From: Alteromonas sp. MMG017
GTDB lineage: Bacteria; Pseudomonadota; Gammaproteobacteria; Enterobacterales; Alteromonadaceae
DNA length: 64,000 nt
Direction: 5' to 3'
Assembly: GCF_018100795.1 (NCBI RefSeq)
Contig: NZ_JAGJDY010000002.1
Coordinates: 496,001 to 560,000, forward strand
Shown here: positions 19,301 through 27,835 of the stretch, one piece after another
How positions within the stretch are numbered: the first letter of the stretch is position 1
Layout: each line of letters opens with the position of its first letter
The notes under the pieces: generated by a model
The model's input: only the letters and a program-made list of their open reading frames with translations
What the model was told of the DNA's origin: nothing
Database searches by the model: none
Program-made: the position numbers and the translations under genes

Positions 19301-19483
19301 CGAAATGCGATTGGTTGGGTTGTGTTTGGTGGGCTAGGTATTGCGGTGGTCTTTACCTTATACCTAACGCCAGTGCTATATCTTGCATTAGCACGATTTA
19401 CTAAACCTCGCGCCGATGAAAGTCAGCGGTTGGAAGGAGAGATGCGAGACGCGGAACTGCGCGAAGAAGCCAGTATAAGCTAA
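16364..19483 (+). CDS. RND efflux transporter, hydrophobe/amphiphile (HAE-1) family
   Basis: This 1039-residue inner-membrane pump has the twelve-helix RND architecture. The first helix follows RRPVLIVVLNLLI, and two large periplasmic loops are present. The proton-relay helix contains GMIVDDAIVVSENI, with the conserved Asp pair. It should drive proton-coupled drug or solvent export together with the adaptor upstream. The ATG at 16364 is preferred over an upstream in-frame ATG at 16295, because the homologous region begins after it and it overlaps the adaptor stop codon. No TetR- or MarR-type regulator lies next to the operon. Confidence 0.95.
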   Translation: MSNAPVTNDLPSLSIRRPVLIVVLNLLIAIAGLSALSALEVRELPDVDTPRITVTATYPGASPETVDAEVTSRLEGAVARVSGVKNISAQSEENSARIRVEFRAGVNLEDAANETRESVSRVQRQLPDDVEELAIIRADSDAQAVVSLAISSDTLDMETLTERVDTDVAPLFLSIPGVADVSMSGDRERVLRVSVDPLRLTSFGLSMAEIASALSLAPFDVPAGSIQSSDQALIVRADATSVSAEDVGNIVVSGDIRISDVASVYFGPADSSSMVRLDGRPVIGLGVIRQASSNTIEISDEVLSMVKDLDKRFTDMKIVVTSDDAEFIRDSVKEVVVSLSLTVALVVLTLLVFIGSWRATIVPALSIPVSLAGALGIIWAMGFSVNILTLLALVLATGMIVDDAIVVSENIQRRRAMGLGPRAAAVIGTREVFFAVIATTAVLASVFIPIAFLPSTAGRLFREFGGVLAGAVIISSFVALSLVPALTARLSKKQSTKSGFFDATFGRFGHACLHLYQKSLVFALKYAWAVGILSLLAGGGAYLLAKNIDNELMPSEDRGTIRIFARGPDGAGLNFMDRQAEKMEEMLFPYVENGTIDSIYTVVGQWDPNIVFITVPLKHWDDRDKSLQDIVGEIRPGLQAIPGAPGNAFGGNSLNLRGQGGGLELALTGDTYENIHKAALAFAIEIENALPEVGRPQISYDPTQPQMRVNIDRRRAEELGVPLPDIASALRAAVNGDDIADLNVGDQAIPIMLQTNNRNSINPSDLTNLYVKSSTGNLVPLSSVAFITEEGVAAELERQAQRRAINIEMDLPEDLALSDVVDRIRELGNETLPDGMGLVFLGEAQTYEETSKQVALTYVLAFIIVLLVLAAQFESVNSAVVVMLTVPFGIAAAIYALYLTSTSINIYSQIGLVMLIGLLAKNAILLIEFADQLRDKGYSVYDAIIEAGRVRLRPIMMTLVSTILGGLPLILSTGAGAEARNAIGWVVFGGLGIAVVFTLYLTPVLYLALARFTKPRADESQRLEGEMRDAELREEASIS

Positions 19484-19785
19484 GGCCTACTTAGAAGGCG
19501 TAAATACCCGCTTACTTCTTTCTGCCTGCAGTATTTTTCTTTAAAGCCTCGTTTTAAACGAGGCTTTTTTTATGCTTCAGTAGTAGATATAAGCTGAGCT
19601 ATTTAGTTGGCATCATCAATATAACTATCGTCAACCCTGTACTTCCACCACTGATAGTAAAAAGTTATCAGCCTGATAGTTAAAGTGTCGCATAAAATAG
19701 TTCATTCATGCCCATCTCGCTGTTTATTTCATTTCGTAGCTCTTACAATCCGCGCGAATAAAAATTGCTGTTAGGAACTGACACC
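19484..19785. other. Intergenic interval, terminator plus short inverted repeats
   Basis: About 300 bp between the RND pump and the antiporter. Besides the pump terminator it holds a small inverted repeat CTGATA (19651-19656) / TATCAG (19666-19671), immediately followed by another CTGATAG. This could be an operator for the antiporter, but nothing proves it. Confidence 0.5.
19543..19572 (+). terminator. Rho-independent terminator of the RND efflux operon
   Basis: The stem GCCTCGTTT/AAACGAGGC is flanked by AAA on the left and seven T residues on the right, about 60 bp beyond the stop codon. Confidence 0.88.
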
Positions 19786-21030
19786 ATGTTAGACGTGGCA
19801 CTTATTGTCATCGCCATTCTTGCACTACTGTGCGTTATCTTTGAAGACCTCATTCATGTAGACAAAGCCAAGACCACCCTTTTGCTAGGCACTATTTCTT
19901 GGTTACTACTATTTATATTTTCCTCTTCTATTTCTCAGACTGAGCACATTAACAACGCGTTAATGAGTAACCTTACCGAGATTTCCACATTGTGGTTGTT
20001 TTTGGTGGCAGCGATGACCTTCGTGGCGTATTTAAACCGAAAAGGGTTAATTGAAAATGTAATGAATATTGTGATGCCAGAGAAAATTAGCTTGAAAGCA
20101 TTACTGTTCTTTACTGCTATTTTCAGTTTTTGCTTCTCCTCATTAGCCGATAACATTACGGCAACTCTGGTATCAATTGCGTTAGTGCTATCTTTGGGCT
20201 TGCCATTAAAACAGACTATCCGCTTTTCCGTTTTGGTGGTATTCGCCGTCAACTCAGGTGGGGTTTCATTGATTACCGGCGATGTCACAACGCTGATGAT
20301 TTTCCTGCAACACAAAGTGTCTATTACCGAACTTCTCATGCTGATTGGCCCATCGTTTGTCACCGTGATATTGCTAGCTGCATTACTGAGTATTGGTATT
20401 ACTGGGGAAGTAAGAATTAAGAAACAGCGAAATGATATCGCAACGGTGGATTATATTATTGCCGCCATATTTCTTGCTACCATACTTTTTACACTGGCCG
20501 CCAACGTCATATTTTCCATTCCGCCGGTACTGAGCTTTTTAACCGGTATGGCGGTTATGTTTATGGTGGCAACCCTCTACGGGAAACATAACGATAACGA
20601 CCCCATACTCGACTACATTCGGTACATTGAATTCGATACCCTGCTGTTTTTCTTAGGTGTGCTTCTGCTTGTAGGCATGTTGGAACATATTCACGCCCTT
20701 AACGGCTTTATGTATTTATACGATTCACTGCCTGTGAGTGTGGCCAATTATCTAATGGGGATAATGTCTTCCATGATAGATAACGTACCGTTAACCGCAG
20801 CGTTATTAAAAGCTGAAATTACAATGACGACTCCCGAGTGGTTATCGTTTACTTACGCGGTAGGGGTAGGCGGTTCTTTATTAGTAATAGGATCTGCAGC
20901 AGGTATTGTAGCCATGAGTAAAGTGGAAGGGCTAACGTTTGCTACCTTCCTACGTTACTCTGGCCTATTACTACTTGCTTATAGTGTTGGCTACGCCATG
21001 GTATTACTATTAGCTAATGCGCTGTATTAG
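19786..21030 (+). CDS. nhaD: NhaD-type sodium/proton antiporter
   Basis: A 414-residue protein with about 12 membrane helices belonging to the ion-transporter superfamily. NhaD features include LIHVDKAKTTLLLG near the N-terminus, the LADNITATLVS segment, AVNSGGVSLITGDVTTLMIF, and SSMIDNVPLTAALLK toward the C-terminus. In this family these polar segments bind Na+ or Li+ for exchange with protons, which suits a marine organism. The ATG at 19786 has an AGGA site 9 bp upstream and is preferred over a TTG seven codons earlier. It is monocistronic and convergent with the TerB-like gene across a tandem-repeat tract. Confidence 0.88.
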   Translation: MLDVALIVIAILALLCVIFEDLIHVDKAKTTLLLGTISWLLLFIFSSSISQTEHINNALMSNLTEISTLWLFLVAAMTFVAYLNRKGLIENVMNIVMPEKISLKALLFFTAIFSFCFSSLADNITATLVSIALVLSLGLPLKQTIRFSVLVVFAVNSGGVSLITGDVTTLMIFLQHKVSITELLMLIGPSFVTVILLAALLSIGITGEVRIKKQRNDIATVDYIIAAIFLATILFTLAANVIFSIPPVLSFLTGMAVMFMVATLYGKHNDNDPILDYIRYIEFDTLLFFLGVLLLVGMLEHIHALNGFMYLYDSLPVSVANYLMGIMSSMIDNVPLTAALLKAEITMTTPEWLSFTYAVGVGGSLLVIGSAAGIVAMSKVEGLTFATFLRYSGLLLLAYSVGYAMVLLLANALY

Positions 21031-21135
21031 CAAAGCCAAGTACTGAAATCATTATTCAGCGACCTCATGCTTTGCTAGCTATATTTAGTAACTTGTTTTG
21101 CCGTTCATTTAGCGAAGGGCTGGGCGATTGCCGAA

Positions 21136-21226
21136 GCTCTAGGCAGCTATCTAAGCTCTAGGCAGTGTCTACGCTCTAGGCCATGTTCAAGCTCTAGGCC
21201 ATGTTCAAGCTCTAGGCAGTTAGTGC
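21136..21226. repeat. Five tandem copies of an 18-bp GCTCTAGGC repeat
   Basis: Units begin at 21136, 21155, 21173, 21191 and 21209 (spacing 19, 18, 18, 18). All share GCTCTAGGC; the third and fourth are identical over 18 bp (GCTCTAGGCCATGTTCAA), while the first, second and fifth have GCTCTAGGCAG. The array lies between two convergent genes and its last unit reaches the stop codon of the TerB-like gene. Every unit contains CTAG. Confidence 0.92.
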
Positions 21227-21639
21227 GGCGCTTGGCTATTAACCTGATTAGGCAGCGTACTGCTGCCTGCTATCAATGCCTTTGCCAACAGTTTGTGGGT
21301 AAGTACCGATAACAGCTCTGTTTCTGCTTCACTTCGCTCTCCATCAACGCCAGTGATTGCCATGGCAACCTCTAGGGTTTTTTCTGCGTTAAAAGACAGG
21401 TCATCTTTCAGCGCCCGCATGAACTCGAGTTCGTCGCCAGTATCAATAGCTTGTCTAGTCTGATAAATCGTATCGTTCAAGAAAGCTTCTCGGCAAATTG
21501 GGCTCTGCCAGTCTAGTTCTTCAACCATGGAATTGAGATAATCTTGTTCAGATAACGTTACCATACCGTCTACTTGGTATAACAATACCGACAATTTGAT
21601 AAGTGCTTGATTAAAGGTTTGTTGCTGTGAAAGTTGCAT
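21220..21639 (-). CDS. TerB-like domain protein
   Basis: A 139-residue, mainly helical acidic protein. The layout LLYQVDGMVTLSEQDYL early and AMAITGVDGERSEAETELLSVL late gives two D-G-x-x-S/T-E-x-E metal-binding-like repeats, as in the TerB/tellurite-resistance domain fold. TerB-like proteins are found in membrane stress and defence contexts, but their biochemical role is unsettled. It follows the condensin-like operon on the same strand after a 275-bp gap with no obvious gene, so co-transcription is possible but not shown. The C-terminus ends inside the tandem-repeat tract. Confidence 0.72.
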   Translation of the reverse strand: MQLSQQQTFNQALIKLSVLLYQVDGMVTLSEQDYLNSMVEELDWQSPICREAFLNDTIYQTRQAIDTGDELEFMRALKDDLSFNAEKTLEVAMAITGVDGERSEAETELLSVLTHKLLAKALIAGSSTLPNQVNSQAPH

Positions 21640-21914
21640 AGTTTCATCCTCTTCGTGCCATACGCATTGGCACCACTACTTGCCCGCATCCTGCTAGGCA
21701 GTTTATTGTTTTTCACGAGAGTATTAATGTTGCTCCTGCTCGTTGACAGCTATATTACGCCACCATGAACAATTAAGTTCAATGTGTGAATTAAATGTAA
21801 AATAACTGTTTTTTATTATAGTCTTTTCTTTGCGAGATCCAAGTAAACTTGCGTATAAGAAGCCCGAAATAAGTGTAAATACAAATGTAAAAACCAATAT
21901 AATAAATAGAGCCG

Positions 21915-23135
21915 CTAGCGCAGCCCTAGGGTGATATCGTTAATGTAGAAGTTGCCTGTAAACGTTTTGTCATTTTCACCATGAGGATCGAGGGCAAAAA
22001 ATTGCTTTTCTTGATCAGCAAGCGCTTGATACCCACCAATCACTTGATACATCCATACCTCACGATCAAACGCTAACGCTTTTTCTTCATAATAGGTTAA
22101 CGCTGTTTTCGGTTGGCCCGAATCAATAACCTCACAGAAGAAGTCTTCAATGGCCAACTGTAATTCATCCTTTTCAAGAGATACCGTAGATTGTGCAGTT
22201 ACATCGATATCTTGTTGTGCTTCAGCATCGTCATGTTTGGTAGCACGTTGATGAATATGCGTAAGCGAGGACACAATCTCTTGGTAATCGTTCTCGTGCT
22301 CGACATTATTAACGTCGGGCGCAGCGGCACTCATCACGCTGTTCGATTGATTAAACAGTACTGGCACTTGAGTCAAGTTAGTGTAGTTACCCGGCGCAAA
22401 GTCAGGGTGTTGCTCCATGTGTAGCAAGTAGCCCTTAAGCAAGCGAGTACGACCTTGGAATTCTCGAAACCGGCCAAGTAAATCTATCAAGCGCGCTTGC
22501 ACAACCGAGAGTTCTTGCGCGGCTTTTGAAAAGCGTTGCTGCAACGACACCACCAGCAAATGGCGGAGTTCGCGATTTGAACCCGCTATTTCACTTAATT
22601 CATCGAAGCGGAAACACTCTAATTGAGAAAGCAAGTCAGTCACCTGCCCTTGCGCTAATTCGTTTTCACGAATTTTGGCATCTACCGACGACACATAACC
22701 AAACTCATTAGTAATGCGCCCGAACAACACTCGTACACTGTTCGACAGGGATTCAGACAGTTGATACACATGCTCGGTTAAATCGCTCATATGCGCAGCA
22801 GATTCGTTGTATTTATTGTAATGTAGGGCTTCTTTGTAATGCTCTGCTAAGGTTTTTAAACTCGCGAGCGACGCACCGATATTGGCATTAATGGTGCGGT
22901 TTCTTTCATCTTGTAAGCTACCTTCTAGTAACGTACGCACTGCACTTTTAAGTCGTAATTCACTTTGCGATTCTGGGCGCCAAAGCACACCAAGCTGTAC
23001 CAATTGCTCTAATACCTTAGGGCTATGGTTTTGCTCATCAACCGTGCCGTTGATATAAACCTGCATGATAAGGTCGCTGTGCTTACCCAATGCATTTAGT
23101 AAGCGAGCGCCTGTTTGAATAAGCGCTTGGCTCAT
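21915..23135 (-). CDS. MksF/JetA-like subunit of an SMC-type complex (third gene)
   Basis: A 406-residue predicted helical protein that overlaps the stop of the 211-residue gene by 4 bp (ATGA). The N-terminus (QTGARLLNALGKHSDLIMQVYINGT) looks like a winged-helix-type domain. The middle is helical with heptad-like stretches. A low-complexity linker at about 270-320 precedes a C-terminal domain. Size and position match the kleisin (MksF/JetA) of MksBEF/Wadjet-type complexes, which bridges the two ATPase heads. The kleisin call is by context, since sequence divergence is too high to see family motifs. Distinctive here is that it is last in the operon; MksF/JetA is normally first. Confidence 0.65.
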   Translation of the reverse strand: MSQALIQTGARLLNALGKHSDLIMQVYINGTVDEQNHSPKVLEQLVQLGVLWRPESQSELRLKSAVRTLLEGSLQDERNRTINANIGASLASLKTLAEHYKEALHYNKYNESAAHMSDLTEHVYQLSESLSNSVRVLFGRITNEFGYVSSVDAKIRENELAQGQVTDLLSQLECFRFDELSEIAGSNRELRHLLVVSLQQRFSKAAQELSVVQARLIDLLGRFREFQGRTRLLKGYLLHMEQHPDFAPGNYTNLTQVPVLFNQSNSVMSAAAPDVNNVEHENDYQEIVSSLTHIHQRATKHDDAEAQQDIDVTAQSTVSLEKDELQLAIEDFFCEVIDSGQPKTALTYYEEKALAFDREVWMYQVIGGYQALADQEKQFFALDPHGENDKTFTGNFYINDITLGLR

Positions 23136-23767
23136 AACAAACTACCCTGGGTAATAGCAGCATCAGCTTGCTCAGATAAACTTAACGCTTCTGTTTCATC
23201 AATAAAACGCAGCATTTCATACAAGTGCTCTACTTTACCGGTGGCAAGGTAAATCTGCTTTTCTGGGTTTGGCTTGGTTAAGTAACCCATTTCGGTCAAG
23301 CGTTTAAATACCTGCTTTAACTGGCCATCCAAATTCACGCTGGTAGAACCAAACATGCGGTAACGAGAAATTTTCTCTAGTTGCTCGGCATACGCAGGGG
23401 TATCTTCAATAGTAGTTTGCAGTTCGTTTAAGCGAATAGCATTGCCCATTGTCACCGGCATATCAGACTCATTGGCTTGTTGTACTAACAACAACCATTC
23501 CACAAGTGGTACAAGATTCGACGCAGTATCCTGAAACTGTTGGGTTAGAATTTTTCGCTCAGCCTCACCAATGGTTAAGTAACTGGCAAAAAAAACATCG
23601 CCTTCTGCCGTGCTTGAAAGTGTGCGGTTTAGCAATGCTAAATGAGGCTCTAATTGCTGAGCTTTCTCACGGTTTTTCAAAAAGCGCCATGCTTCCTCGT
23701 CAGTAACCTGACAAATAAACGTCCCTTGCAATAGTGCGCTTAACACGCGGCCTTGTTCAGTCATCAT
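23132..23767 (-). CDS. MksE/JetB-like subunit of an SMC-type complex (second gene)
   Basis: A 211-residue protein coupled to both neighbours by 4-bp ATGA overlaps. It has an N-terminal helical region and a C-terminal winged-helix-like part (LDGQLKQVFKRLTEMGYLTKPNPEKQIYLATGKVEHLYEMLRF read in sections), fitting MksE/MukE-type KITE subunits that bind the kleisin. There is no catalytic motif. Alternative: a generic winged-helix partner of the ATPase. The role in an SMC complex is inferred from size, coupling and the adjacent ATPase. Confidence 0.65.
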   Translation of the reverse strand: MMTEQGRVLSALLQGTFICQVTDEEAWRFLKNREKAQQLEPHLALLNRTLSSTAEGDVFFASYLTIGEAERKILTQQFQDTASNLVPLVEWLLLVQQANESDMPVTMGNAIRLNELQTTIEDTPAYAEQLEKISRYRMFGSTSVNLDGQLKQVFKRLTEMGYLTKPNPEKQIYLATGKVEHLYEMLRFIDETEALSLSEQADAAITQGSLL

Positions 23768-26700
23768 GATAATGTCTCCTGGCTAGCGTTCCCTTTACCT
23801 TGTGCTTTTTTGGCCTGTAGGCGAGCAGCAATACCACTGGTTCTAGGCTGAACCACCTGCAACTGACGGGTGACTTTGTCAATAAGGTAGCGATTCTCAA
23901 ACAAAGTCAGTACTTCCGATTCAGGATTCGGGAATGCGCCTACAACACTAATGTTATTGTTCTGACAGGCATCGAAAATTTTCTTCACGTTGCTTTGATG
24001 CAGTGTACCCAACTCATCAATGGGCCAGTGTACGGTTGCTTCTGCATCGCCTCGCAATAAACGGGTAAAGGCCAGTAAGAACTTACATAAAATAAGATAA
24101 GCCATACCATGACTAGACGATTCATTTAACTGGCGATCGGTGCGAATAACCAAATCGCTCTTGCCTTCACGTAAATGAAGTTCGATATCAAGCAATTTAC
24201 TGATGCCGCCAGTAAGTGCAGCGCGGCCTAAAATGTCTAGCACACGACGCATACTTAGCCCGTACTCTTCTTCAGGCAAGGTATTTGCGCCCTCTTCCAT
24301 CCAGTGCTCGTAGAGCTTCCTAAACTGCTCTAGCTCTGGCCAAAATTCTAGCTCGCTAATGCGAGAGCGAATCTTCACCGCAGAATCAGACACACCATCT
24401 AGGAACAATTCACCGTCGACCTCTTGGGTAATCCGGCGGCTTTGCGACACAATGCGCTTATCTATATCTGCAAGTACAAAGTAGTACTGAGACAAATCGG
24501 CACCGAATATTCGGCCTTGCTCACGTAAGCCTTGTAGTTTCTGCGGCACTATTACATTTAGCAACTGTGATAAGTGAGATACCATACGGCGATGATCGAA
24601 GCTCTTTACCCCGTGGGCGTTAATAGTGGCGCATTCTTCACGTGCGCGTTCCCAGGTATCAGACAGCCCAGTTCCAGCTTGCGCTGCAATTAGCTGATCG
24701 AACCTTTCTACATAAGCACGAATATCGCTATAAAGGGTGTCTCGTTCTTGCAAGTGCCCTTGTACTTCAGAAATACGCTGGTTCACACTGACATCGTCAT
24801 GCTTAATTTCAGTAAACTCTTTTGCGGCTTGCAGGGTAAGCTTACTGAGTGATTTGCTTAACGTACGAACTTGTTCTAATTGATCTGTTGCAGTTTTAAG
24901 CTTAGTTTCAAGTGAAGCTTGTTGTTCTTGCAATTGTTCACGGGTTGTTTTGTACTCGCTTTGCTTTTGCGCCAAACCGCGTTCAGATTCCCCTAACGAT
25001 TTCCGCGCTTTTGCTAGTTCGTCTTGCCATACCACCTTTTGTTTGGTGAAAATGGTAGCGTACCAACGTTCGTAGTCAGCCACTTTATGGCGGTGGGTTT
25101 CGGTGCGGTTTATATCTTCTTTCAGCTTATTAATTTGCTTCTTAAGTTGGCCTATTTCATCGATGTCCACACCGCGATTATTCAGCTCATTTTCAAGCCA
25201 CTTTTGCATATCTTCACGGTCGCGAGCAGCATTCGCTTTTGCCTGCTGCATGTCTTTATCAATTTGCGCAATACGCCCAGTGCTGTCGGCGATAAGTTGT
25301 TGCCAATGGAAGCTATGCTCTGTTTCCGACTCTCGCTGCTGATCTTTTATTTCGTCACGGCTAAGTTCATATTGAGCTTTGGCTTGCTTTTGGGCTTGAA
25401 GATTAGCTTCAAGTTTTGTTTTCGCCTTTTGCTTGCGCGCTGAAAGCGCCTGCTGGTATTCGCTTAACAAGCTGTCGCGGTCTTGTTGCGCGCGCTTACG
25501 GCTAGCTTCAGCACTTTTCACTGCATTGTCTTTTTGAGTCATCGACAATTCAGCGTTGCGCACATCTTCATTGGCTTTAGCTAAACGCGTTTCGCATTCA
25601 TTTTGCGCAGCTAGTGATGCGGCTTGACGAGTTTCAGCTAACTGAAGCTGTTGCTTTAAGGCTTGTTCAGTTTGCGCGTATTCGGGCGTTTCAAGCTCTG
25701 AGAGGGCTAAGTTGATACCCATTAGCGAAGTACTTGCTTTCTCGCTATCCGACTTAGCGTCCGATTTAGCGTCTTCGACAGCTTTAGTCACGCTGGGGCT
25801 TAAGTCGTTTCGGTCTAACAATTCAGGGCGAAGTACTTTACCTAGCGATAACTCCCAATCATCAACATTGGCACGTAAGAACTCTAGCAGTGAGCCCTCA
25901 CCTGGGTACAGCAAGCCATTGATTTTTGAAACTGCACTTTCTTCTTTTTGAAAGGCAACCCGCGCTTTATCAAGGGCGTTTGAAGCATCTTGCCTAAACT
26001 GCACCGCTTTACTATGGGCTTGCTGAGTTTGTCGGTACGCCGCTCGAGCCGCATCTTCGTTAACCGACGCTTCTTTTGTGGCGGCATCAAGCAAATCTAA
26101 TTGCGACTGCTCAAATTCGTTGTAACCCGCGTTAGATAGCGAGGCCTTTAGTTCAGCTTCAGCGACTTTAAGCTCACCAGAGGCGGTTTGAAAATTGGCT
26201 TGTAGGGTGCTGAGCTGGCCCGCGTAATCATCACGAATGCGGGCAATGGCTTCGTGTTCTTGTTGAGTTTGTTCTGCTTTGGTTTCCGCTGCCTCTTGCC
26301 TTGCCGCTGACAGTGACTCTAACGAGAGTGACAACTTATCGCCTAACTCAGCCAATCGTTTGTTATAGGCTGATTCTATATCTTGGTGTTTTTCGGTAAG
26401 TAATAGATAGCGGCTGTCGGCTAATTCACGGGCGTTTTGCCATTGCGCTAAATTGGCAACGTCTTCTTTTAACTGGTCGATATTCTGGTCTTGCCATTTA
26501 TCGAATTCACGTTCGACGGTATCCAGTTCACTAGTGTATTTTTCAACATCGGCACGGGCAGACGAAATAACTTGGTTAAGATGATCCCGCGTATCGTGCC
26601 ACTGACTATCAGTTTGTTTACGCTGGAAGGTATTCTCGTCTAATTCGTTTTTAGTGGTATCAACACGAGTGGATAAGTGCACTTTATCTAGCTCAAAGCT

Positions 26701-27513
26701 GTGCTTTAAATTAGCTAATAGTTGCTCAGTGCTACTTAATGCCATATCGGCTTGTTCAAGTTTGCTGAACTCAGGGCGAATATTGTCGAACTGTTTAATT
26801 AACTGGCACTCTTTAATCCAGTCATCAACACGATTACGGCTTAAGCCTGATGTGGGCGGTGTTACGCCATCTTCTTCCAAAATAGCGGCAATCATGGCTT
26901 TGATGGTTTCCATCTTGCCTTCTTTTGAATGCACCGCTTTTGCAAGTTTTTCAATATGACGCATATGCTTGCTTGGCTCACACAGGCTGAATATTTTGGC
27001 GTAACCTAATAGTTCTCGACCGTTACCGCTTTGGTTCAAGACACCATGATCGTTTTGTACAATAGCGCGGAAATCTTTGGTGTTCAGTAAACTGGTTACC
27101 ATCACGTTATTGCGTTTCATTGCCCGAGCAAGTTCTGCACTGCTTACGCTCACATGCTTACCACTTTTTTGCTTAATTAAGTAATCGTCAATATCGAACG
27201 GTTTACCCACTAAGCGATAGTTAACACCCGTGCCATTAGAGCTTAAAACCGCTTGGCATATATCACCGTCGGCGCGAGCATACTCATAAATAATAAAGCT
27301 AGATAAACGAGGTAAGTACCAACGCTCAAAACTGTCACGAGTAGCAGGAACTACACGACTAGGATATTCGCCGTAAAAAACTGGAATGAGCCGCTGCAAA
27401 GTCGTTTTACCCGATGCATTCGTACCACAGATGTTGGTATGCCCATCAAGCTTTAATTCAACCACACCCGGCAAATGGGTATCGATGAGAACAATACGTT
27501 TTAAGCCTGCCAT
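23764..27513 (-). CDS. SMC-like ATPase, MksB/JetC-like (resembles DUF3584)
   Basis: A 1249-residue SMC-type ATPase. The head starts with KLDGHTNICGTNASGKTTL, containing Walker A GTNASGKTT at about 29-37. Two long coiled coils surround a compact hinge-like segment around 530-590 (LLYPGEGSLLEFLR). The C-terminal head has a signature-like ESSSHGMAYLI segment and Walker B VHWPIDELG. I recall such proteins as Pfam DUF3584 or MksB-like. Relatives extrude or compact DNA; Wadjet members act against plasmids. It is the first gene of a tightly overlapping operon with two smaller subunits. No JetD-type nuclease gene is adjacent. AGGA lies 7 bp ahead of the ATG. Confidence 0.8.
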   Translation of the reverse strand: MAGLKRIVLIDTHLPGVVELKLDGHTNICGTNASGKTTLQRLIPVFYGEYPSRVVPATRDSFERWYLPRLSSFIIYEYARADGDICQAVLSSNGTGVNYRLVGKPFDIDDYLIKQKSGKHVSVSSAELARAMKRNNVMVTSLLNTKDFRAIVQNDHGVLNQSGNGRELLGYAKIFSLCEPSKHMRHIEKLAKAVHSKEGKMETIKAMIAAILEEDGVTPPTSGLSRNRVDDWIKECQLIKQFDNIRPEFSKLEQADMALSSTEQLLANLKHSFELDKVHLSTRVDTTKNELDENTFQRKQTDSQWHDTRDHLNQVISSARADVEKYTSELDTVEREFDKWQDQNIDQLKEDVANLAQWQNARELADSRYLLLTEKHQDIESAYNKRLAELGDKLSLSLESLSAARQEAAETKAEQTQQEHEAIARIRDDYAGQLSTLQANFQTASGELKVAEAELKASLSNAGYNEFEQSQLDLLDAATKEASVNEDAARAAYRQTQQAHSKAVQFRQDASNALDKARVAFQKEESAVSKINGLLYPGEGSLLEFLRANVDDWELSLGKVLRPELLDRNDLSPSVTKAVEDAKSDAKSDSEKASTSLMGINLALSELETPEYAQTEQALKQQLQLAETRQAASLAAQNECETRLAKANEDVRNAELSMTQKDNAVKSAEASRKRAQQDRDSLLSEYQQALSARKQKAKTKLEANLQAQKQAKAQYELSRDEIKDQQRESETEHSFHWQQLIADSTGRIAQIDKDMQQAKANAARDREDMQKWLENELNNRGVDIDEIGQLKKQINKLKEDINRTETHRHKVADYERWYATIFTKQKVVWQDELAKARKSLGESERGLAQKQSEYKTTREQLQEQQASLETKLKTATDQLEQVRTLSKSLSKLTLQAAKEFTEIKHDDVSVNQRISEVQGHLQERDTLYSDIRAYVERFDQLIAAQAGTGLSDTWERAREECATINAHGVKSFDHRRMVSHLSQLLNVIVPQKLQGLREQGRIFGADLSQYYFVLADIDKRIVSQSRRITQEVDGELFLDGVSDSAVKIRSRISELEFWPELEQFRKLYEHWMEEGANTLPEEEYGLSMRRVLDILGRAALTGGISKLLDIELHLREGKSDLVIRTDRQLNESSSHGMAYLILCKFLLAFTRLLRGDAEATVHWPIDELGTLHQSNVKKIFDACQNNNISVVGAFPNPESEVLTLFENRYLIDKVTRQLQVVQPRTSGIAARLQAKKAQGKGNASQETLS

Positions 27514-27835
27514 TCAGTATCCTATTATTTTGAGTCTTTGCATGTAGCCTGAATAAGCTACTACCACTTTAATCAACCGTCTTTTTCATTCCATTTCCAA
27601 CAAACTATTGCTGTCCTTAGACACGCTTGTTAAATGGATAATTAGCCGGTCAGTGTATTATGAATTGAATGATTTGCACAGACGGGAAAAGGGTTTGTGG
27701 CGTGCCAGGGTAAATGAATGCTGTTTTTTTATTCAAAGGTTGCACAATATTCATATCCGCTTTGTATCATAGAGACAAGGCGGGCAAGAAGTGAGCATAC
27801 CTATAGGGAAATAAATGCGTTATTGCATAAGGTAC
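27514..27835. other. Gene-free interval upstream of the SMC-like operon
   Basis: About 320 bp of mostly AT-rich sequence between the SMC-like ATPase start and the small STAS-like gene. It must contain the operon promoter, but I could not place one confidently. I see no RNA gene, repeat or strong terminator. Confidence 0.5.

Noticed and set aside
21136..21226. Possible CRISPR array
   Set aside because: The repeats are only 18 bp apart with no unique spacers of 30 bp or more and no cas genes; they are a tandem repeat.
21667..21683. Second sigma54-like site (TTGGCACCACTACTTGC)
   Set aside because: The GG to GC distance is 11 bp rather than 10, and no plus-strand gene follows it.
25024..25443. 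139-codon plus-strand frame inside the SMC-like gene
   Set aside because: It is antisense to the coiled-coil coding region and lacks start signals.
21915..27513. Canonical MukBEF operon
   Set aside because: The ATPase is shorter than MukB (about 1480 residues), the gene order differs from mukF-mukE-mukB, and the smaller proteins do not read as MukF or MukE.
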